Below the pieces are notes generated by a model that saw nothing but the letters and a program-made list of their open reading frames with translations, ran no database searches and had not been told where the DNA came from. Shown piece by piece: positions 12,730 to 24,471 of a stretch of DNA of 64,000 nucleotides. Source of the stretch: Triops longicaudatus (lineage: Eukaryota; Arthropoda; Branchiopoda; Notostraca; Triopsidae); the NCBI GenBank assembly GCA_022885665.1, contig JAGQDJ010000112.1:65001-129000 (forward strand), written 5' to 3'. The position numbers were made by a program, and so were the translations under genes. Positions within the stretch are counted from its first letter, which is position 1; every line of letters starts with the position of its first letter.

Positions 12730-15300
12730 GGAAAGGGAGCTAGGACCAAAACCAGATTGCGCATGGATGGGAACTTCACTTCAAAAATTCTCCTTATCAT
12801 GCTGTTACAAACACAACTATCGGTTTTAAATCATTCCAGATACGTCGAATGGAGACTGAATCATGGAAAAAGGGCGAAAAAGAATGTCGTTCAGAGTGTG
12901 CGGAAGCGGCGTTTGTACAAATTGCTCGAGTTTTATCCCGTCTTATTTTTGTCCGTATTTCTTGCTCTTTCGTTGTATAAAATGGTTAAGTGCAAAATCA
13001 CGAAACGTGCACCCCCAAAAGTAGAGAAAAAATGTTGCTGTTGCACTGTGAAATTTGTATTGTTGGGCAAGCGTTTTAACATTTTCTTGTATTTATAGGG
13101 CTTTGTATCTTTTTTTCCTGCTTTGCGTATTCTCAGCTATCCAACGAACTTTTTGTCACATTCGCCCAAGCTTCCTTGGAGAAATAAGTGAATTGTAGGT
13201 TTCTGCATTGTTCTAGTACACGTTTCCTTGCCCAAAAACAATTGAGCTTGTTTCGAAGTGAAATATCGTAATGAGAATTACTGTGAGGGGAAAGTGGGCA
13301 ATCACGTGAGCAACAAATATGGGCAAATTTGACGTGCAGAAGGTGCCACGGACATCAAACTTGTTAACTTGAAATCTATGAGTAAAGTACAAGGACGGTT
13401 TACCTAATCGTAACACAGTATGAATTCAAGTCGCTCGAGTAGAGGCGTGTTTGACAGGCTTTTTTGCAATTGCGTGAAACGACCTTGCCGCAATAATAGC
13501 TTCCGACTTAGTTTTTGTTGAGGTGAGTGAACCATGTCTAAGATGTGACATTCCGATAGAAACTGGCAACTTTTAACTTTTATACAACATATCAATGAGA
13601 GTGTCGTCTGTTTTTATTATTTATTATTTGACGCCCTTGAATCTAAATGAAATTCAGTGGGAATGCTTGAATTGTGTTTATGATGCTTAATCGTGGTATT
13701 CCCTACTTCGTCAAAAAAGCGAATATGTCCAAACGTGTCAAGCTTCTTGACGGAAAACTATTTGGTCTTCATTCATAAGAGTACTCATAAATAGCACATT
13801 TTATTTATGTTTTTTTTCCAATTTCTTGTCAGCCTAGCTCGCCGACCTGTCAAAGGACAGTAGGCTTTATCGAGTGCCACAAAGCCCTATATTTGATCGA
13901 ACGGTTAGCTAGTCGCACGGCTTGCTTAACACTATAGTATTTCGTTCCACATGCTTGTACCATTTTCGTGAAGTAAGTTTTTGGGAATTCCAGGGGTATA
14001 TGATAGCGTGACCTACAAAGAGAAATTCAGTGGTCGCACAATTTACGGTCTCCGTGACAAAAGACGCATGCCCATTGACATATGACCTAGGTAAATTCTG
14101 GTAAATCAGGTCGGTTCAAATCAAGCGCAGAGCTTTTTTTTCTGAAGACGTAAATTCGGGTATTTCAACTCCAACCGGAAAATTTTTAGGTCCGCTCAAT
14201 TCACTTTTTATCAGTCTAATCTAGCTCGGAGTTTTGAAGCCTAAAATAAAATCCATAAAAAGTAAAATTTGAATAGTGTGCGAATACACGTTACCTTGTG
14301 GCTTTTACTTGTTTTGAGTGGCACAAACGAGAACAGGAAGCAATTTAATCACAAAAAACATAGTTTACCTCTAGATCATAATTTCTTGTCACAAGGCTAC
14401 GAAATGTTCAAACTCCAAAACCTTTACAGAAATTATAAATTAGAGTCGAAGTCGTTTTAGTAGAACATTAAGTGGAGTAAACCTGTTCGACTCAAAAACT
14501 TGAATAGTGCTCCACTTTGAGTACAATTGGTTTATGTTAACAAATTTTAGTGTAGCTCATCAAGACGCATAAATTCTGACGAGCTATTCAGACAAACTAA
14601 ATTTTGAGGTTTAGTCAACACTTGTGGACAGTTACAGGTGAATGAGCCGAAGAGCGGTAGGTCAACAGACGCAGGTCTCGTCTAAATTTACTGCAAATTT
14701 ATTTACGGCAAAACTTACTTCAAAGCAAATCGCTCTGAAACTACTTATCTTTTCTTGGTTAAAAAAATAAGTAAAATAATGATTTTCCAAAATTTGGTCA
14801 AGGATTTTTTTACGAGTCTCAGACCGCTTAGCATCGTCAACTGAGATTTGCTCTTCAAAAGCATGGGGGGGGGGATTGCCCAAGGAAGCTTAAATGTGGT
14901 GTACGCTGCGTTGACAAAAGTTTCTATAAGGCTTTGCATATTTTCTGTTACCTACACGCGTTTAGGAACAGTCTCTTGAGGCGTCACACAGAATCAAATA
15001 ATCTTCAAGGCAACTACACCGGCCAACGCAAAACGCCCTAGGGAGATAACTTTGCGGAACCTAGAAGTTTCAACAAATGCGACTTTCCTTGACGCTGATA
15101 TCTAGTCCACTGATTCTTTGGTGACATAAAAATGTGCGACAATCCACTTTAGCCGTGCATTGATATTGCAGGAACTTTTTAGATCGCACCCTGTATTTAT
15201 CTTTAATTTAGACCTGGGACCACTTCCATATTCATCGTTGGCAACAGTCTGAAACTTTTTCTAATTATTATTTACACAAGCTAAGTGTCCGTGGTTGTGA
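12730..15300. other. SMAP 3' UTR and gene-free spacer
   Basis: The first few hundred bases after the SMAP stop are probably its 3' UTR. The rest has no recognisable coding exon. A run of ten G sits at about 14865-14874, and A- or T-rich runs are common. Confidence 0.5.
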
Positions 15301-15330
15301 TGATTTGGCATTCTACCCTGGACATACCTC

Positions 15331-16140
15331 TGTGTTAAGTCGCAAATAACTGATGAGGAGAATAACCCATCGTACGACTACTATAACAATGCTGGCATTT
15401 ACGAAGCATTCTTCCGTGCTCTGTTTAAAAATGAAATTTTTAGTTTTCAACCCCTTGCACTTCCTCCAGGGGATGCACCCAAGTTTGTATTTACAATTTG
15501 GGGCCCAACTTGTGACAGCACAGACCGAATTATCGAGAACGTTTTTCTGCCACTAATTGAACGTGGTAATGGGATAATATGGGAAGATATAGGTGTATAC
15601 ACTATATCTGTTTCTTGTGGCTTCAACGGCTTCCCTATATCTGAAGTTCTTGCCGTAGCCCAGAAGCACACAGCGTAAGATTTTTTTTATTATTTTTTTT
15701 TTTTGTGTCACACCCCGTCAAGGTGTGGTATATCGTTCTCTTCGCAAAGCTGAGCGAATTTACGAATTTGTCGTTTTCCTCCTTATCGTTCTTTAGGTTG
15801 TACCTTAAAGACTCGTTCCCCATACACGAGTTCCGTTTCATTGAGGGAGGCAAGTAAAACCGTATGGCTGATTTGTTTACCAAGACACATGATATCCAGA
15901 AGGCTATAGCTTGCTTGGAAGCAATGGAACTCCCTAGGGAAATTCGCGCTTCATCTTCGCCAATATCTCCGGAATCTCTAGATTCGAACCCATTTTCATT
16001 TTTGCGCTTGTATGCTGACTAAATCGACGCGTTTCCATTTGATGCTAGTTCATTTTAGGCCGGTATGTCTGATGTTGTGTGAAAGGGTCTGAATGCAGAT
16101 TCCTCAGTAAAAGATTTTTTTCAAGGATTTCGTAACTTTT
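15331..16140 (+). pseudogene. ornithine decarboxylase pseudogene 1 (exons 4-5)
   Basis: This matches the last two exons and early 3' UTR of the intact ODC gene at 24.5 kb. The exon 4 part is open from about 15331 to 15676. It keeps NNPSY, the catalytic-cysteine motif WGPTCDS, the tyrosine of IGVYT, FNGFP and EVLAVAQKHTA. The ODC motif GVYGSFNC has changed to GIYEAFFR. The intron between exons 4 and 5 is kept in the same place and phase (donor after 15675, acceptor before 15795), so this came from genomic duplication, not retrotransposition. Exon 5 has a stop where ODC has glutamine (GGK-stop-NR, about 15854), then a second stop at 16019-16021 with further stops beyond. Homology continues past the old stop into 3' UTR sequence (GAAAGGGTCTGAAT). 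Exons 1-3, with the PLP lysine and HVGSGC, are absent. Confidence 0.85.
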
Positions 16141-17723
16141 ACAATCTTATACTCTTCCTCCAGCCTGTAACTTGTTTCGTGGGAATTAACCTTTGAAATG
16201 GCGTGAAAAGTTTTAGAGTGTTTTATGGAAGTGCTAAATATTTTTCTGGATTTTTTGGACAGTAAGCTTTTAATTATTTGTACCTGCCCATCCTTACCAA
16301 GATACTTATAAAAATACGCTTGGAAATTTTCTGTGAGATCTTCGACAGCAGAATACAAGAGCTTCAACTCTTGACAGGTCGGCGTTGATTGCATCAAACT
16401 GTCAAGATTTCTGCACTACACATTAATATCTTTCTTACAAACGGTGATACACGATCGATGAAATTTTATTATATAAAAAATCTAGAGTCACTGCAAATGT
16501 GCAAAATTGATTTTGAAGAAAAATTTCAATCACATATGGCCCTCGTTATGAAGTATTACTTTAATTGCATTGCCAACTAAAGCACTGAAAGATATTTAAT
16601 TGCCTTGTGGAATAAGTTTTAGAATACTCTCATGTTATTCATTCGTAATGCAAGACATTCAGTGCAGTGTTCCGATCTAACTTTTCCTGGTGAAAGTGTT
16701 AACTTGATTCCCATTAAAACTTGTAGAAAAATATTTCTTTCCACAAGCAATTTCACTAGCGTTAAAATCCAACTCCCTCTAGTTCATTCCAATCAGTTGA
16801 TGCCACATCAAGTTCAACTCCATTATAAAAAAGAGAGTTGTCGAACTTAACCAATTCCACAACGAACCAATAAGGCTTAATCCGAACTGCAAATCAACTC
16901 CAATTCCGTACAAGCCTGACTTCCACGAACTGATTGTACACAAAGTACTGTTTGTGATAAATCGAATTTCTGATAAACGCACTGCTAAGGCGGCATGTAC
17001 CCGCTTTCGCGTCTCAATGACAAACATATCTTATGTTTGTTCATGACCATGAGTGTTCTTGTGACGCGACAAAGCAAAAAGGGCGATATCTGTTCATCTC
17101 GTAGGCCCCACAGAGTACTTACCTGACCGCGAGATATTCGTTTCTCTCCCTTGTTGTCGTATCGCTAGTAATAATGGTAACGGATTCAGTAAGTTGAGTT
17201 AGTTTGGAGCTTACACGGCCAAGAAATACATATAGTAACACAAGTGAATATTTAGGTGCTGATCAGTGTAAAAGAAACTAAACAAAATGAATAGAATTGC
17301 ACATAAATAGGGTATATTTGAGGAAAAAAATTGTAAGGTCACATAATGCTAGAAATAATATACAAATTCTAAGAAAATAAAAAGAAAAATCTGCTCTTCT
17401 TAACTAAAATCTATCGCATTTATAGAGGTAATTAAAAAATTCCAATAAGTAGTGACGAAAGTAAGACAAGAGTAGTGAAACTAAAGTAGCATTAGCAAGT
17501 ATTAATGAAAAGTAAGTTTTTAAGCTAGTTCAATCTAGATGTGACTTGGTCCATATATGTATCAATGTTCAATCCAACCTTGTAACAACCTACGTAATAA
17601 TTGCAGAACAGTATATCACAGCTGATCTGAAATGTAGTTTTTGGTAAATGATTATTGCTCCCTTCATACTAAAATCATTTTAATACATATTACTAGAAGT
17701 TCTAAAATATTTCTTGTAGTATC
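16141..17723. other. gene-free spacer
   Basis: AT-rich, with no coding exon recognised. At 16834-16849 the sequence AGAGTTGTCGAACTTA is shared with the palindromic element at 38261-38450. Bases next to it (CAACTCCATTA, about 16815) match that element's other end, so a rearranged copy of the same repeat may lie around 16750-16930. Confidence 0.4.
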
Positions 17724-17889
17724 CAGTAAGACTTCGCTATAACGGACACCAGAGGACAGAATGTCGGCTGACTGTCCGTAATAGACAATATTGTCTTCAA
17801 TGCATTTCGTTTCGCAGGGACAAATGGACTTGGTTCACCATGGAAAATTGCCTGTTGTAACCGTTATGAGTTTCAGCGGGGTTTTACTC
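17724..17889. repeat. pogo/Tigger-like MITE, about 166 bp
   Basis: Non-coding element with terminal inverted repeats: the left end begins CAGTAAGACTTCGCTATAAC and the right end reads GCGGGGTTTTACTC, whose complement is GAGTAAAACCCCGC. It shares length, end sequence and the internal motif TTTCGTTTCGC(A/G)GGG with the element at 28900-29064. The end sequence resembles those of pogo/Tigger elements of the Tc1/mariner superfamily as I recall them. No transposase is encoded. Confidence 0.65.
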
Positions 17890-19004
17890 TTTTGTTAAGT
17901 CAATGATGCTTCACTTATTCAAGTACTGTAAAAGAAACTGAGTGTACTAAAGATAATAATATTAACAATAAAGTATTAGTAATAAAGAGCATAGATGTTA
18001 ATGTTCCTTTTCCAAATAATAATTTGTTAAGAGGTTTGAGCTATAAACTATTGTTGTGTTTATTTAGAGCTGCACACTGTTAAAACTAGTACTATTTTTT
18101 TATTTTAGAAAGTTTAGGAAATTGGTATTTCCCCCTCAAAATTTATAGCTGTCCCAAAGGATGGTTTGCTCCTCTCAGTATTCGGGCAACTGGCACTCAT
18201 GGCTAGTAGCTTATGCACAAAGCGGCGTTGTCACTTTTATTATTAGTACCTTTCTCAAAAACTGCAGTAGGCTATCGCAAGGATAGGTGGTTCAATTGCT
18301 CAAAACTGGTATTTACACGTAATGTTAATAGTATGTATGAGTTCCGTCAGGGGGAGACAACCAAGGTTGGAAGTGGTTGGGAGACAACAGTGTTTCGTTG
18401 TTATAGCAGGCAAGTAATCAGGATTGCGCAGTTTATTACAGTTAATAAATTAAAACACCATGTGCAAATAGTTCATAAATTAACCCTGTGTGTACAAATA
18501 GTTATGGGACTATTCGTTAAAATTACAGCAGAAACTTATGCCTTACGGATACCCATGTTGACGTGAGTATGCCAAGGCCTTGAACTTACCCTAATCTTTC
18601 GCCAAGAGAGGTGACTTGACTTGGAGTGTAACGCTTTGAAGAAATCAGGAGCCATTTGGATACGAAAGACAAATTCGAAGCGAATTTTGTGTTAAATGTT
18701 GATTTTTGTATCTGTGTTGCGCATATGGATATATTTTGTGTTTAACTGTTATGTTCATTGTATGTATATGGATGTGTTTTATAGTTGTATTTGTCTGTTA
18801 TATTCAGTGTACGTGGACGACGTGTATGGCAGTGACTCATGAAGAACGTTACGTTTATATGTACCATTCTAATGGCGCTGATATCCTTATTCTGGAGTTA
18901 AATACTACGGTTTTTGGGGTTCGTAAATCCCAGTTTCTGAGGGTTGCGTATACCGTTTTTAGCATGGAAGCCCCAGAATTTTTTTCTGGGATTAAAAAAA
19001 AAAA
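17890..19004. other. gene-free spacer
   Basis: No gene recognised. It contains T/G-rich simple sequence near 18690-18815. The last part may be diverged flank of ODC pseudogene 2, but no ODC homology is visible before about 19005. Confidence 0.4.
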
Positions 19005-19664
19005 AACTGGCGTCCGTATGATGAATTCCGACCATGAAAGGGAGTTTTATAAAGTGGAAGAAGCGTTTCCAAGCGATCAGCTAGTCATCCGAGTACGCTG
19101 CGATGTTAAGAAAGCTCTGTATGTCCTGTAAATTTGGCGCCCACCCTAAAGATTTACCTAGATTGATGCAGTTAGCCAAAGAGATCGGTTTGAATTCTAT
19201 TGTCATCGGTTTTCACGTGGGATCTAGCTGCGAAGATTCAGATGTTTTCTGTAGTTGCGTTGTGACTTGGGTGTTGAACTGGGCTTTCAAATGAACTTCT
19301 TGATCTGGGCGGTGGGTACCCTGGTACCAAAGCGCTTCCCCTTGTGAAGCTTCGCGTTCATACAATTTTGTTATGCTCGTCTTTCCTAGTTTTTAAATTG
19401 TACCGAATAACTCGTTCCCCACGCACGAGTCCCATTTCATTGACGGGGACAAGCAAAATCGTCTGGCTGGTTGGCTCACCAAGACACATCGTACCCAGAA
19501 GGCAACAGATCTTGGATCTGATATACTCACTCCATCTTCGGCAACATCACTGAAGTTCAAGGCTCCAACTTAAGCTTATTTTCTTATTCCAAATACTGGC
19601 TAATGCGATGCGTTTCCGTTCAATGTTGATACATTTTTGGTCAGTATGGAAGCTGTTATGTGAA
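19005..19664 (+). pseudogene. ornithine decarboxylase pseudogene 2 (exon 3 and exon 5)
   Basis: From about 19005 the sequence follows ODC exon 3: GVRMM, FYKVEEAFPS, IRVRCDVKKA, then FGAHPKDLPRLMQLAKEIGL, FHVGSSC and the region encoding LGFQMN and LGGGYPG. A small deletion after VKKA creates a stop (about 19129-19131). A deletion of roughly 19 bases after CVVT breaks the frame again before the LGFQMN region. Exon 4 is missing. After about 70 unrelated bases and a TTTCCTAG acceptor, exon 5 homology resumes at about 19395 (encoding the HES-FIE and NRL regions) and runs to about 19664, where the last coding bases and stop of ODC can still be aligned. The copy cannot make an active enzyme. Confidence 0.85.
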
Positions 19665-19694
19665 GATGTCGCTGAATATAGATATAAATATATA

Positions 19695-19816
19695 GTGACG
19701 CCCCATCGAACGAACGCCTCGTACAGCGAAGAAGTCATACAACGAACGTCGTACTTAGGTCCAAAAATGACTCGTATAACGAACTCAGTCTCTTACAACG
19801 AACCTCTGAAAGTCAC
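19695..19816. repeat. short degenerate repeat cluster with TIR-like ends
   Basis: A motif close to CGTA(C/T)AACGAAC recurs about five times within 120 bases, for example CATACAACGAACGTCGTAC, CTCGTATAACGAACTC and CTTACAACGAACC. The block begins GTGAC and ends GTCAC. It may be a decayed transposon end. The family was not identified. Confidence 0.35.
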
Positions 19817-22079
19817 CTAGAAACTCTTATCAGAAAGTAATACGAGGAACTGTTGATAAGAATATTTATGACGAAAACTGACTGACAAGTGCATCTATAA
19901 AAGCCACTTATGGACGTGAGATCAAACTTACATGCTACACACTAGCCAATTTCGCAGGTTTTTCTCAAACTCAGCAAGTATGTTCTGAGAGATTAGAAAA
20001 ATAATGTTTGAATATGCTATTGTATTGTATCAGCGATCAAAGCTAGAAGTTCATTTGTCAGTATTTGCATCGTGGTTGACACTTAACGTCATCTCCTGTA
20101 ACCTTGAACAAATGCTACGCTTTACTGTAGATTATTTTTTGTCAAGTCGCTTTAGGGACTCCAGTTGCTATAGTAAGTCTGCACTCTCCCTTAGCCATAA
20201 TACATAACAGTTTCAAGTATTTTATGTGAAATTTCTTAGTGAGCCATTGCAGAGAAAGTTTTAATCAGTGTGGGCCGGTTTGATTTTTTTTTTCTCTTTT
20301 TCTCTCGTGGGATGTGACCGTAGCCACAGTAGTGTCACCCTTGCTACGTCCACGAATTTCGTGGAAACACTGCTGTCTCCTCATCCAGTTTCAGCCAGCG
20401 GAGGGAAGACAAGCCAGCAACCTTTAGCCTTCAGTGTCTTGTAGACTACCTGTCCAGTGGGTGGAGATTAGGTGAGGATGGTTTAAGGGAAATACGAGTT
20501 AATGCTGCAACGGACAGAACCTTGAAATCCTTTTTACTTTATTGTGAAGTTTATGAGGCCAACTAGGTAACTGTTCTATCTCTACAATCCTTCACGTAAG
20601 GATCTACTGTCCTTCACCTACATCTTCCTTTGTCTGGACTCTGGAATCGGTGATCTTATCTTTCAGCCTTTTGGTCGTTTTTTGAGTCTGTTTCGGCGTT
20701 GCAACCATACCGAATTTAGCAATTTCACCTCTCGAATTTTGCCTCCCAGCGATTTGCAACAATTATCAAAAATCGAAATGGACTGATTGCCAATGTTACA
20801 AATAGAAAAAATATTGGGTAATATTGTGCTTATGAACCCACCATAACTTTAGATGATTACTTTGCGTCCTGAAAACAGCCTCCATAAACCACCTTGACTT
20901 TGTCCATCAGGAATGCACAGTACCTCTCGAACAAGAGGGGGGGCGAGTGAAGTAGGCAAAAATTCTGGAATAGATAAAGTGACTTTAAAGGTCATCGACG
21001 TTGTCTTGGAGGGAAGTCATTAGCCCTCGTTTTGTTCCTCCATGAAGCAGTTTTGCGATAGACAAATTTTTCCGCCAGAGGTGTCTTCCCTTTGCTCTCA
21101 TACAGCATTATGTTAGGAGAGAAGTTTCACAGGTTCATGTTGTTAGAAACCAGAGGTAACCAGTTTACGTGTCGGGTCTTCCAGATTTTCCCTTCGATTC
21201 CCTTGATGACAAAACGGACAACATGCCTTTTCGAAATCGGTCACGTGAGCAGCCTTCTTTCTCGGGTCTACCTCGTGCGAACATCTTTCTCGCAATAATA
21301 TCTTTTCAACTTGCTTTTCTAGGGCTAATAGCCCAGGCCTAAGGACCAGTCCAGTTGAAACCAGCTTAGTTTTGAATAAAACGAAAAAAGATGTTTACAA
21401 GAAACACAGGCGAGTGTTCGATTGCTGCTATCTTACACATCGAAGTCAGCCGAGCCGACTCGGAACCGTAGTTCGGGGCGTCTCCTATCGAGGAAACACG
21501 TGATTTCCGTTTCACGTGTGTAACCAGCACGGTCTTGCGCAAAAAGCATTGTTGTTGCCATTGTTGCACCACTGCTCTGTAATGACTCGAATGTCAAATG
21601 CTATGGAGTTTAGACTCGGTAACAAAGCAACACAAGAATACGAGTCGTCTCTGACCTCAAACCGAAAGACGATCGTTTGCTTTTATCCCTTTGGGTAATC
21701 TTCAACACGTCAACTTGCTTTTTTAGCAGTGTAATGTTCTCATGTACTGGGAAATAATAAGCATTCTTATAGAATTGTATAATTAAGTGTCCCACACATA
21801 AGCTTATTGCGTTTTTCTTATCGGGTTCTCCAATATAGAAATACCAAGGGGACTTTCCGCGAATGATTAGTACGAAACCCCCGAAGAGATTACGCAATAC
21901 TTTTACATAATTTCTGCACACGTGGACATTTTTTCTCTGGAAAAATGATCTCTCTTTACTTACAGTAGTACAGCACTTGCATATTACTCCTTCAGTATAA
22001 TTTATTCTAGTATTTCATATCATTAGAAGATTTAAAGTCTGTGGAACGTGAAAGTATTTTTGGAGTAGGTGGGGCTTAA
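19817..22079. other. gene-free spacer
   Basis: No coding exon, RNA gene or clear repeat recognised. Confidence 0.4.
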
Positions 22080-22139
22080 TATCTTTGCCCCAATGGGAAA
22101 CTGGTAGTCCCGCCTCCTTGCGAGTCTAGCTCACAGGAG

Positions 22140-22146
22140 TATAAAA
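22140..22146 (+). promoter_or_regulatory. TATA box, probable ODC promoter
   Basis: A consensus TATAAAA lies in a locally GC-richer stretch, with CCCCAATGG (CAAT-like) about 50 bases upstream and CCCGCCTCC between them. Transcription would start near 22165-22175. Known ODC promoters commonly carry a TATA box. The link to ODC is inferred from a matching donor at 22336 and an acceptor at 24197. Confidence 0.5.
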
Positions 22147-22190
22147 CGACGGTGTGCTTTTCTACAGCCACATTTCCCGTTCCTGACCGA

Positions 22191-22220
22191 ATGGTGTGGG
22201 CCGTCGCGCGTTTAACCTAA
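22191..22220 (+). promoter_or_regulatory. upstream ORF 1 in ODC leader (9 codons)
   Basis: ATG GTG TGG to TAA inside the inferred ODC 5' UTR encodes MVWAVARLT. The ATG context (CCGA-ATG-G) is good, with G at +4 and a purine at -3. If transcribed it could lower translation of the main frame. Confidence 0.35.
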
Positions 22221-22259
22221 CAACGCTATCACGCCCTTTCCCCCTTGTGCCGTTGACGT

Positions 22260-22313
22260 ATGTACGTGGTTTTTGGTGTAGAAAATTTTGAGAATTCCGC
22301 GGAAGAAGAATAA
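22260..22313 (+). promoter_or_regulatory. upstream ORF 2 in ODC leader (17 codons)
   Basis: A second short frame in the same inferred exon encodes MYVVFGVENFENSAEEE and ends 22 bases before the splice donor. Short upstream frames are known regulators in polyamine-pathway mRNAs of other animals. This one is only a sequence candidate. Confidence 0.35.
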
Positions 22314-24471
22314 ACCGGGGTGCGCACCTACTAGGGTAAGTTTTGTCGCTTCCGTTTTCTTGGTAGCACAATCCCACTTTCTGAGTGAAGCATTAAAATT
22401 AACTGCAAACCAGACTCGAACAAAAATGGCCAGCTTGCCGTCTCCTGCCGCGTTGCTATGTTCCTGTGGCCTGTTCGAAGAGGCTAGTCTCTCCTGGCAA
22501 GCAAGTCTCCATGTTAGGCGAATCCGGATCATACCGGATAGCATGTAGCAAGACTTAAGATACGTTTCTCGCGTAGAAAGCACATTTATCGTCTTTTTTT
22601 CGCGACCATTTAATACTTTGGCGTTCCAAGTCTAGCCGGTTTTTTCCGTCACCGGTATCAAGACGTTGTCGATAATTAGCAATTATCAAGGATGTAGTTT
22701 AATTTTACCGGTCAGCGCTTTAGAAAGACCCCTGAACCTCCTTAACAGTTAACCTTATCTACGTTAGCTTCGAATAAAGAATTAGTTTGAAACATGTTAC
22801 TCGACGGTTACATAACATTGTCGACATTAAAATTCTTTATCTCACATCGTTTTGCCATATCGAACTAGCAAATTGACTTCGATATCGCTATCGCACACTT
22901 GAGATGAGCGCGGAACCGCCTTAGTTTTATCTAGGCCAAGCAGGTTGGGTTTGACCTCATTTCAGTTTCCGTAGAGTTGACTTTACGGGTCTAAAGCGAC
23001 ACCTTAGAACGCTTTAAGAAAGAGGGCGGAGTTTGTCTGGGAGCTACAAAATTTGTCGAAAACCGTTTTGGCTACTTGTCTAGATACTTTTGGCTGACTA
23101 GCTGCAAGCATTACTTGGTGCAAAATATCCGTCTAGCCAAACAGTCAATCGCCTTGATGTATTCATTCATATCTGCAAAGCACAGTAACTGGGCGGAGAC
23201 TCGTAAGGATCCAAGGACACGCAATAGATCGTAGAATGAGGCGATAGCTAAGGGTGGGTGGTGTAGGAGAGAAACTTGCATATTGTTATTGATCGGGTCT
23301 GTCGTGAGCTTCACCGCACCTACCACACTGAGTTGCCTATGAGCAGAACGAGCAAGGGAGTTAAAAAGTAGGAGGAAATGTATAAGCTCGTACGAGTTGT
23401 TTATTCAGCACGTGAACATTCATTTACTTTTGTCAGGTTTCAAATTCTCCTAACGCATTCTCCTTACGTGAAAATGAAGACAAAGTTGTTCTTATCACTG
23501 GCTTGGGGGGTTTTGGCGCTTAAGATTCAGCCAGATAGTACGATGACCTACAAGTAAATTAAGAGATTTTTCAGCTGACCCGTTGGCGCGAACGAAGCAA
23601 AAACTTCCCGTAGTGAGACTTCATTACATTTCAACAAGATTAGCCACTCAGACACAGACAGTCCTTAGATGGGGCTTATGCAGTCTTGGTAGACAGAATG
23701 TTAGAGTAGAGAATGGAAATCTGAGAAAACCGGTCGTTGAGTACGACAAGCGTAGCATCACGTAAGCCGACTAAAACATCCAAAGGCTTTCCAGCTAGAA
23801 TGGCCTTGGCCGTGATCAGACCCAAACATGCATCGTCCTTTTATCCAAGATTGTAGGGACATGTTATGTGTTACATCATAACTGCTTTGTAGAATTGATT
23901 TCGAAATACTATGCTTTTACTTCTTTGATTGGAATCTTCCGTATTATTGATCGTTCGTAGCATATTTAACCTGCTATTTTATCATGTCGGACACGTTGGA
24001 TTTTCCCCGTACACCTCCCTTAACAGTCAAAGACCCTTTTTGGGCTCATCTATGTGAGGCATAATTATGTAATCTGCTTGAACTTTAGAAACTCCAGTCT
24101 ATACTGTAAGATGTAGAAAGAAACGGCTTTCTAAAATAAGATTTCGGCGTTTGACATGACGGTTATATTAACATTTTTATTTGTTATTTTTTTGCAGGGT
24201 TGCAGCTCGGGGCATACAAGCAGAAGCCACATAGGCTTCAGCTTTGCCAAACCAAATTGGCGCATTGAATTAAATCGGGAACCACCTTGGCCTGGTCCGT
24301 GCCCATCTGCCTGACATTTTCCCTGTTGATCGCTACGACTGCCTGGACAGCTTTGAATCCCGACTTTGCGCTATTGCCTGGTGATTCTTCTCAATCGACT
24401 ACCGTTGATTGGTTGTTCGCTTGATTACGGTTGACATTCGTCTCACGTATACACAACAAACCTCTCCCGCC

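Larger units (their letters stand above)
22168..22335 (+). other. probable non-coding first exon of ODC
   Basis: The segment from about 25 bases after the TATA box to a strong donor (GGGTAAGTTTT, GT at 22336) is read as 5' UTR. The matching acceptor is TTATTTTTTTGCAG ending at 24197, giving a 1.86-kb intron. A second UTR segment, 24198-24471, leads to the ODC start codon and contains no ATG, which supports 24472 as the main start. The exact transcription start is a guess. Confidence 0.45.

Noticed and set aside
14107..14125. GGTTCAAATC resembles a tRNA B box
   Set aside because: No matching A box or cloverleaf could be formed around it.
17115..17150. ACTTACCTG near the start, suggestive of U1 snRNA
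   Set aside because: The following bases do not match U1, and no Sm site or stem set was found. It could also be a minus-strand splice donor, but no exon is evident.
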